Assembly (NCBI GenBank): GCA_030038955.1
Contig: JASHQV010000232.1
Span: 1-10,073, forward strand
Length of the DNA stretch: 10,073 nucleotides
Reading direction: 5' to 3'
DNA from: Solirubrobacteraceae bacterium
GTDB taxonomy: Bacteria; Actinomycetota; Thermoleophilia; Solirubrobacterales; Solirubrobacteraceae
The notes under the pieces: model-generated
The model's database searches: none
Seen by the model: the letters and a program-made list of their open reading frames with translations, nothing else
Told to the model about the DNA's origin: nothing
In this document: positions 5,005 through 10,073 of the stretch, piece after piece
How positions within the stretch are numbered: the first letter of the stretch is position 1
Layout of the letters: each line of letters starts with the position of its first letter
Program-made: the position numbers and the translations under genes

Positions 5005-6804
5005 CTACGTCAGGCCAGCCAGCGCCTCGGCCCGGGCCAGCTGCTCGTCCACGAGCCTCAGCCCCGCGTCCCAGAAGCCGGGGTCCGACAGATCGATCCC
5101 GATGATCGCGCTCAGCTCCGCCGGCGAGCGGGAGCCCCCGGCGGCCAGCAGCTTCAGGTAGCTCGGCACGAACGCGTCGCCCTGCTCGGCGTAGCGGCGG
5201 TACGCCGACAGCGCCAGCAGCTGCCCGTACGCGTACGCGTAGACGTAGCCGGGTGCGCTGATGAAGTGGGAGATGTAGGACCACCACAGCTCGTGGCCGT
5301 CGCTCAGCTCGACCGAGTCGCCGAGCAGCTCGGCCTGCGTCTGCAGCCACAGCTCGCCCAGCCGCTGTGCCGACAGCTCGCCGTCGCTGCGGCGGTGGCT
5401 GTGGGCGAGGTGCTCGAAGCGGTTCATCGCGATCTGCCGGAAGACGGTCGCGACGGTGCCGTCGATCTGCTCGGCCAGCAGGCTGAGTCGCGCCTCGTCG
5501 GTGCTGGCGGTCGTCAGCAGGCGGTCCAGCACCAGCGTCTCGCCGAACACCGAGGCGGTCTCCGCGAGCGTCAACGGCGTCGACTGGTGGAACACGCCCC
5601 GTGGCTGCGCGAGCGCGGCGTGCACGCCGTGGCCGAGCTCGTGGGCCATCTCCAGCACGTCCCGGCGCCGGCCCGTGTAGTTGAGCAGCACGTAGGGATG
5701 GACGCTCGGCACGGCGTAGGAGCAGAACGCGCCCGGCCGCTTGTGGGCGCGGACCGGCGCGTCGACCCAGTGCTCGCTGAAGAAGCGCCGGGCGATGCCG
5801 CCGAGCTCCGGCGAGAACTCCGCCCACGTCTCCAGCACCAGCTCGCGCGCATCCCCGAACGCGAACTGCTGGTCCTCCTCCGTCACCGGAGCCACGCGGT
5901 CGTAGTCCCGCAGCCGCTCGAGCCCCAGCAGCGACGCCTTCAGCCGGTACCAGCGCTGTGGGATGTCGTAGCGGGCGCGGACGGCCTCGACCAGCGCCGT
6001 CACCGACGCGTCCGAGGTCTCGTTGGCGAGGTTGCGGGCGCTGAGCCAGTGGGGATAGTGGCGCAGCCGATCGTCCACCGACTTCTCGTACAGCAGCGTG
6101 TTGTAGATGAACGCGCGCGTCCGCAGCCCCGGCTCGAGCGCCGCCGTGGTCGCCTCGGCCGCGGCCCTGCGAACATCCCGGTCCCGGTCGCGCAGGCGGC
6201 TGAGGGCGATCTCCAGCGACAGCTCCTCGCCATCCACGCGTACCCGCAGCGCGGCCGTCAGCTCGCCGAACAGGCGGCTCCAGGCGGCCCGGCTGGAGAT
6301 GCTCTTCTCGGCCAGCAGCTTCTCCTCGGGCTCGGACAGCAGATGCGGCCGGTAGCGGCGCAGGCGGCGCAGGTAGTGCCCGCAGAACTCCAGGCCCACG
6401 TCCGACAGCAGCGCCTCGACGTGCTCGTCGTCGAGCGCCGCCCACTCCAGCTCGCAGAACACGAGCTTGGTCTCGAGCTCGGCGGCCCGCTCCTGCACGC
6501 GCTGGAGCAGCGCCCCGCGCTCCGGGTCAGCCGTGTCGGTGGCAAACCGAAGCGACGCGTACGCCGCAGCCTTGCCGATCTCCTCGTCGATCGCCGCCAG
6601 CTGCTGCATCGCCTCGCGCAGGCCGTCCGAGCTCAGCTCGGCGATGTGGCCGGCGTAGCGGGCGGCGAATGCGTCGGCGTGCCGGCCGGCTGCGTCGAGC
6701 AGCCGGGCGACGCCGTCGGCCTCGTCTCCGTCGACCAGCGGGGCGAGGTCCCAGGCCGCCTCCTGCAGCTCGGGATCGGCGAGGTGCTCGCTGGTAGTCG
6801 ACAT
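5005..6804 (-). CDS. pepF: Oligoendopeptidase F family zinc metallopeptidase (M3)
   Basis: A cytoplasmic zinc peptidase that degrades medium-length peptides. The 599-residue product is the usual size for PepF. The zinc motif is HELGH (His388, Glu389, His392), preceded by PYVLLNYTGRRRDVLEMA, with Glu415 in LAETAS as the third metal ligand. The C-terminal YVYAYAYGQLLALSAY carries tyrosines typical of the family's substrate pocket. The N-terminal part is charged and helical, as expected for the lid. No signal peptide is present. ATG 6804 is preferred over GTG 6816 because a TAGTCT hexamer ends directly at the GTG and would leave it outside the transcript. The gene is divergent from the lipoprotein, and its upstream region is the 41-bp repeat array. 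Its 3' neighbour is the toxin-antitoxin pair, 97 bp on. Confidence 0.92.
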   Translation of the reverse strand: MSTTSEHLADPELQEAAWDLAPLVDGDEADGVARLLDAAGRHADAFAARYAGHIAELSSDGLREAMQQLAAIDEEIGKAAAYASLRFATDTADPERGALLQRVQERAAELETKLVFCELEWAALDDEHVEALLSDVGLEFCGHYLRRLRRYRPHLLSEPEEKLLAEKSISSRAAWSRLFGELTAALRVRVDGEELSLEIALSRLRDRDRDVRRAAAEATTAALEPGLRTRAFIYNTLLYEKSVDDRLRHYPHWLSARNLANETSDASVTALVEAVRARYDIPQRWYRLKASLLGLERLRDYDRVAPVTEEDQQFAFGDARELVLETWAEFSPELGGIARRFFSEHWVDAPVRAHKRPGAFCSYAVPSVHPYVLLNYTGRRRDVLEMAHELGHGVHAALAQPRGVFHQSTPLTLAETASVFGETLVLDRLLTTASTDEARLSLLAEQIDGTVATVFRQIAMNRFEHLAHSHRRSDGELSAQRLGELWLQTQAELLGDSVELSDGHELWWSYISHFISAPGYVYAYAYGQLLALSAYRRYAEQGDAFVPSYLKLLAAGGSRSPAELSAIIGIDLSDPGFWDAGLRLVDEQLARAEALAGLT

Positions 6805-6834
6805 CGGCGCCGCCACAGACTACCCGGCCACGGT

Positions 6835-6968
6835 CCGACGCCTCGCGGCCGCGTCACGGACTGTGCGGCCGCGAGCCGACGCCTCGCGGCCGCGTTGCGG
6901 ACTGTGCGACCGCGAGCCGACACCCCGCGGCCGCGTCACCGACTGCGCGACCGCCAGCCGACTCCCCC
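6835..6968. repeat. 41-bp tandem repeat array, three units plus a partial fourth
   Basis: Units begin with CCGAC at 6835, 6876, 6917 and 6958, a strict 41-bp period. Units 1 and 2 differ at 3 positions and unit 3 differs from unit 2 at 7; the fourth is lost after about 11 bp. Each unit is itself a dyad: in unit 1, CTCGCGGCCGC (6842-6852) pairs exactly with GCGGCCGCGAG (6865-6875) around 12 nt, and the arms decay stepwise in units 2 and 3. The array fills most of the 185-bp region between the divergent pepF and lipoprotein genes. There are no variable spacers and 41 is not a multiple of three, so it is neither CRISPR nor coding. Confidence 0.95.
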
Positions 6969-6989
6969 CGCTGATGCGACACTGGCGCG

Positions 6990-7478
6990 ATGCGACAGCG
7001 TCTGCGCCCGCGCCTCCGTGTGATCGCGGCGACCGCCTGCGCAACGGCGGGCGCGACGCTGCTCGCCGGCTGCGCCGGCGGCGACCGCAGCCCGACGCTG
7101 TCGCAGCTGCCGTTGGTGGCCGGCACGCACGTGGTCGCGATGCAGCGCGTCTGCGACCGGGGCGAGAACGCGTACTGCGCGCTCGAGCTGGTGGTGACGG
7201 CACGTGGATACGCCAGCGTGGGCGCGCTGCGGCGGGCCGAGCACCAGCTGCTCGCCCATCGCCACTGGACGACCGTCGATGCGCCGATCGGGCAGGAGCT
7301 GGCGGCCGACTCGCCGGGCGACCACCTGCGGGTCACGTATGCCGCGGCCAGCGACGAGCTCGAGGCGATCGACCTCGGCTGGATCAAGCGCGCCCGGAAG
7401 ATCACGCTGACGCTGTCGCGGGAGATCCTCGACCACGCCGCCGCGCTGGCGGTCCTGCTTCAACTCGGGACGACCTGA
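6990..7478 (+). CDS. Small secreted lipoprotein, function unknown
   Basis: A 162-residue protein with a clear lipoprotein signal: a basic start (MRQRLRPRLR), a hydrophobic run and the lipobox LLAGC with Cys28 as the lipidation site, so it is probably anchored on the outer face of the membrane. The mature part begins with a short polar linker, then holds two cysteines (Cys55 and Cys63) in RVCDRGENAYCALELVV, which could form a disulphide outside the cell. The rest is mixed alpha/beta with no motif I recognise. There is no Shine-Dalgarno site; GACACT lies 6 nt before the ATG, suggesting a leaderless transcript. It stands alone: divergent from pepF across the repeat array and convergent with RNase D. 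Confidence 0.75.
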   Translation: MRQRLRPRLRVIAATACATAGATLLAGCAGGDRSPTLSQLPLVAGTHVVAMQRVCDRGENAYCALELVVTARGYASVGALRRAEHQLLAHRHWTTVDAPIGQELAADSPGDHLRVTYAAASDELEAIDLGWIKRARKITLTLSREILDHAAALAVLLQLGTT

Positions 7479-7488
7479 GGCCCGACCG

Positions 7489-7515
7489 GTGCGCCCGCGT
7501 CGGCGACGGGCGCAC
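7489..7515. terminator. Hairpin between convergent lipoprotein and RNase D genes
   Basis: GTGCGCCCG (7489-7497) pairs exactly with CGGGCGCAC (7507-7515) around a 9-nt loop. It lies in the 52-bp gap between two converging stop codons, the expected place for a terminator serving both strands. There is no T tract on either side, which is common for high-GC actinobacterial terminators but weakens the call. Confidence 0.5.
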
Positions 7516-7530
7516 TCGGCAGCCATGCCG

Positions 7531-8811
7531 TCAAGCGCGGGCGCGACCGTCGACGCTGCGCAGCACCAGACGACCGTGCTCGCCGACCGCCACGGCCGTG
7601 TGCCCGGACAGCAGATCCTCCAGGTCCGACCCCACCAGCTCCCGCCGCCAGCCATGCAGCGTGCGCACGTCCGGCTCGGGCTCGGACTGGCGCGCGGCGC
7701 CAATGATCTGCTCGAGCTCGCTGCGCGACGCGATCAGCTCGTACGCGACACCGGCCTCGATCGCTCGCGCCCGCAGCAGTGCCTCGGCGAGCGCGATCAG
7801 CGACGAGTCAGCCGGCTCGGACCGGCGGCGGTGGGGCTCGCGTGGGATCGGCGGATCCTCCAGCCCCTGACGAATCGTCGCGAGGATCACATCCCCGCGC
7901 CGGCGCACGATCGACTGGTGGACGCCGCGGATCTGCGACAGCGCGTGCACGTCCGACGGGTGGCGCTTGGCGAGCTCCACCAGCGCGGCATCCTGAAGCA
8001 CCGATCCGACCGGCCGATCGGCGTTCGAGGCGGTTCGCTCGCGCCACGCCGCCAGCCGCCGCGCGACCGCGCGTGCGCGCCCGTCTAGCTGGTTCACCCG
8101 TGGCAGGCGCTCCCAGACGAGCTCGGGGTCCCGCTCGTCGGAGGCGGACTCGAGCCGCCGGCATTCCTCCAGCGCCCACTGCAGGCGCCCCGACTGGTGC
8201 AGCCGGCGTTGCAGCTGATCGGCCAGCGCCAGCAGGTGGGCGACGTCCTCAGCGGCGTAGCTGAGCTGCTCGGCGGTCAGCGGCCGCGCGTCCCAGCGCG
8301 TGTAGCTGGCGGTCTTGCCGACCCGCTCACCCAGCACCGAGCCGATCAGGTTGCCGTAGCCGGCCTGGGCCGGCTCGCCCGCGAACCCCGCCGCGATCTG
8401 CGTGTCGAAGATACGGTTGATCTCGGTCTGCCAAGCGCGGCGGAGGATCGCCACGTCCTGGCGGCCGGCGTGGAGGATCACCTCCACCTGGGGATCGGCG
8501 AGCAGCGCCGAAAGCGGCCTGACGTCAACCTCGGCGAGCCCGTCGATCAGGATCATCCGCAGGCCGCCGGGCTGCTCCGGATCGTCGACCGCCACCTGCG
8601 TCAGGCACAGCAGCGCCCGGTAGCGCCCCTCAGAGATGAACTCGGTGTCGATCGCGAACCGTCCTCGCGCACGCGCCAGCGCCGCTGCCGCGGCGACTTC
8701 GGCGCCGTCAGCCAGCGACGGGCCAGCGCTGCCGGCCAGCGACGGGCCAGCTCGCATGTCGCCCGCAAGCGACATGCGAGCCGAGTGGGATCCGGCTGCT
8801 TCCATCGGCAT
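7531..8811 (-). CDS. rnd: Ribonuclease D (3'-5' exoribonuclease, DEDDy family)
   Basis: Trims 3' ends of structured RNAs such as tRNA precursors. Numbered from ATG 8811 (426 residues), the exonuclease motifs are all present: Asp55 and Glu57 in IDTEF, Asp119 in HAGRQD, and Tyr185 and Asp189 in YAAED, which makes it DEDDy. An HRDC domain follows at about residues 215-300 (including VLQDAALVELAKRHP and ALSQIRGVH), then a C-terminal helical region. Residues 1-40 are an Ala/Gly/Ser-rich extension with repeated GPSLAGSA and GPSLADGA units and a hairpin-coded segment, not expected in the family. Candidate starts are ATG 8811, 8805, 8775 and 8757; 8811 is chosen because TAGTGT lies 6 nt upstream. The catalytic domain is intact from any of them. 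It is divergent from the Rrf2 regulator. Confidence 0.9.
   Translation of the reverse strand: MPMEAAGSHSARMSLAGDMRAGPSLAGSAGPSLADGAEVAAAAALARARGRFAIDTEFISEGRYRALLCLTQVAVDDPEQPGGLRMILIDGLAEVDVRPLSALLADPQVEVILHAGRQDVAILRRAWQTEINRIFDTQIAAGFAGEPAQAGYGNLIGSVLGERVGKTASYTRWDARPLTAEQLSYAAEDVAHLLALADQLQRRLHQSGRLQWALEECRRLESASDERDPELVWERLPRVNQLDGRARAVARRLAAWRERTASNADRPVGSVLQDAALVELAKRHPSDVHALSQIRGVHQSIVRRRGDVILATIRQGLEDPPIPREPHRRRSEPADSSLIALAEALLRARAIEAGVAYELIASRSELEQIIGAARQSEPEPDVRTLHGWRRELVGSDLEDLLSGHTAVAVGEHGRLVLRSVDGRARA
8711..8751 (-). repeat. 24-bp in-frame direct repeat in the RNase D N-terminus
   Basis: GCCAGCGACGGGCCAGC occurs at 8711-8727 and again at 8735-8751, a 24-bp offset. In the coding direction this gives the 8-residue units GPSLAGSA and GPSLADGA. 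It directly adjoins the inverted repeat at 8750-8781. Confidence 0.9.
8750..8781. repeat. Perfect 13-bp inverted repeat in the RNase D N-terminus
   Basis: GCTCGCATGTCGC (8750-8762) and GCGACATGCGAGC (8769-8781) are exact reverse complements around 6 nt. Each arm carries an ATG in the RNase D frame (8757 and 8775), so folding in the message would hide two alternative starts. It encodes the stretch around ARMSLAGDMRA. Confidence 0.93.
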
Positions 8812-8909
8812 AAGCTGACACTACCGGCGATCCCGGGCAGCTCGCAGGCACGGCGCCCCAGTCACAGCGCCCCCGCAGCTGCCGGCCCGTGCTGGCGGCA
8901 GCCGTAACA

Positions 8910-8928
8910 CCTAGCGCGTTGGTAGGAT
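8910..8928 (+). promoter_or_regulatory. Candidate promoter and operator of the Rrf2-sufC operon
   Basis: An interrupted dyad CCTA (8910-8913) and TAGG (8923-8926) lies just before the regulator. TAGGAT (8923-8928) fits the TAnnnT -10 form and ends 8 nt before the ATG, which would give a leaderless or nearly leaderless message; the AGGA inside it could instead be a Shine-Dalgarno site with 9-nt spacing. Rrf2 regulators of suf operons often repress their own promoter, so a binding site is expected here, but the dyad is short and unproven. Confidence 0.3.
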
Positions 8929-8936
8929 TTACGCAG

Positions 8937-9464
8937 ATGATCTTCTCCTCCAAGGCTGAGTACGGGGTGCGCCTGATGGTCGAGCTGGGACGCCAGCGTC
9001 CCGAGCACCCGACCAGCCTGAAGGCGATCGCCGATGCTGAGGGCCTGCCGCTGGCCTACCTCGAGCAGGTGGTGGCGCGTCTTCGCAAGGCCGATCTCGT
9101 GATGAGCGCTCGCGGCGCCCATGGCGGCTACTGGCTGGCCCGCGATCCCGAGAAGATCAGCATGTACGACGTGGTCTCGGCGCTGGAGGGCGCGATCGCG
9201 CCGATGGACTGCTTCGTCCACGACCCGGCCGACCGTGTCGTCTGCTCGCATCCCGCCGACGCCGGACGCAGCTGCGCCACCAAGCTCCTGTGGACGCGCG
9301 TGCAGGGCGGCATCATCCGCTCGCTGCAGACGACCACGCTGGCCGAGCTGGTGGAGTTCTCGCGGCGCGGCGAGGAACGCATCGAGCCGCTCGCCATCGC
9401 CCTCGGACCACTCTCCGAATCTCTCCTCTCCGAACCTGAACCACGCGACCCCCTGAAAGCCTGA
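8937..9464 (+). CDS. Rrf2-family Fe-S-sensing transcriptional regulator (SufR/IscR-like)
   Basis: A 175-residue winged-helix regulator. It begins MIFSSKAEYGVRLMVEL, the typical Rrf2 first helix, followed by SLKAIADAEGLPLAYLEQVVARLRKADLV (recognition helix-turn-helix, about residues 27-55) and the wing ARGAHGGYWLAR. Three cysteines, Cys92, Cys103 and Cys113, lie in the loop where IscR and relatives bind an Fe-S cluster; the spacings (10 and 9 residues between) are wider than in E. coli IscR. ATG 8937 is chosen because family similarity starts there; the frame opens earlier at 8889 without similarity. The stop is one base before sufC, so the regulator heads a suf operon and very likely senses Fe-S status to control it. 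The last 20 residues are Pro/Glu/Ser-rich. Confidence 0.9.
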   Translation: MIFSSKAEYGVRLMVELGRQRPEHPTSLKAIADAEGLPLAYLEQVVARLRKADLVMSARGAHGGYWLARDPEKISMYDVVSALEGAIAPMDCFVHDPADRVVCSHPADAGRSCATKLLWTRVQGGIIRSLQTTTLAELVEFSRRGEERIEPLAIALGPLSESLLSEPEPRDPLKA

Positions 9465-9465
9465 G

Positions 9466-10073
<608 letters not shown>

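Noticed and set aside
5229..5240. Perfect palindrome CGTACGCGTACG in pepF
   Set aside because: It is explained by the alternating Tyr-Ala codons of the conserved YAYAYG segment.
6835..6968. CRISPR-like array at the 41-bp repeats
   Set aside because: Units are directly adjacent with no variable spacers, and no cas gene is present.
4993..7023. 676-codon plus-strand open frame opposite pepF
   Set aside because: Composition is Arg/Gln/Val/Leu-rich shadow coding, while the minus strand carries an intact metallopeptidase with its zinc motif.
8836..8892. Interleaved inverted repeats (GGCAGCT/AGCTGCC and GCACGG/CCGTGC) upstream of the Rrf2 gene, as a pseudoknot or riboswitch
   Set aside because: Arms of 6-7 bp with loops of over 30 nt are expected by chance, and the likely transcription start of the operon lies downstream of them.
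8197..8907. 236-codon plus-strand frame opposite the RNase D 5' half
   Set aside because: Shadow frame; all RNase D motifs are on the minus strand.

Overview
The window is high-GC, densely coded bacterial DNA with strong G/C preference at third codon positions. The gene families and the frequent lack of Shine-Dalgarno sites fit an actinobacterium. A deep-branching lineage such as Thermoleophilia/Solirubrobacterales is a guess from style, not shown by any marker. No rRNA, tRNA, insertion sequence, phage gene or CRISPR array is visible.

Layout, left to right. (1) 1-100, minus: probable start of a small membrane protein cut by the window edge. (2) 126-959, minus: class I glutamine-amidotransferase-like gamma-glutamyl-GABA hydrolase (peptidase C26), downstream of (3) 1006-2568, minus: a medium-chain-type acyl-CoA synthetase. 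(4) 2635-3846, plus: acyl-CoA dehydrogenase, divergent from the synthetase across 66 bp, followed by (5) 3861-4229, plus: a small SCP2-like protein. Genes 3-5 form a likely acyl-acid activation and beta-oxidation module. (6) 4252-4647 and 4644-4907, minus: a VapC toxin and Phd/YefM-type antitoxin pair, overlapping by 4 nt. (7) 5005-6804, minus: M3-family oligoendopeptidase F. (8) 6805-6989: divergent intergenic region filled by a 41-bp tandem repeat that forms hairpins. (9) 6990-7478, plus: small orphan lipoprotein, convergent with (10) 7531-8811, minus: ribonuclease D. (11) 8937-9464, plus: Rrf2-family Fe-S regulator, followed one base later by (12) 9466 to the right edge, plus: SufC ATPase, the start of a suf Fe-S assembly operon.

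The gene content is mostly housekeeping. What stands out is below gene level. The window holds four perfect inverted repeats with 13-19 bp arms and 2-6 nt loops, all inside coding sequence. Two of them lie directly against in-frame tandem repeats (21-bp units in the acyl-CoA synthetase, 24-bp units in RNase D), in stretches where extra low-complexity peptide appears to have been added. A further array of 41-bp hairpin units sits between oligopeptidase and lipoprotein. This looks like repeated creation of palindromes and short duplications in this genome, by template switching or a small palindromic element. A second pattern is a -10-like hexamer 6-8 nt before many start codons, suggesting widespread leaderless transcripts. 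I found no clear new multi-gene system.
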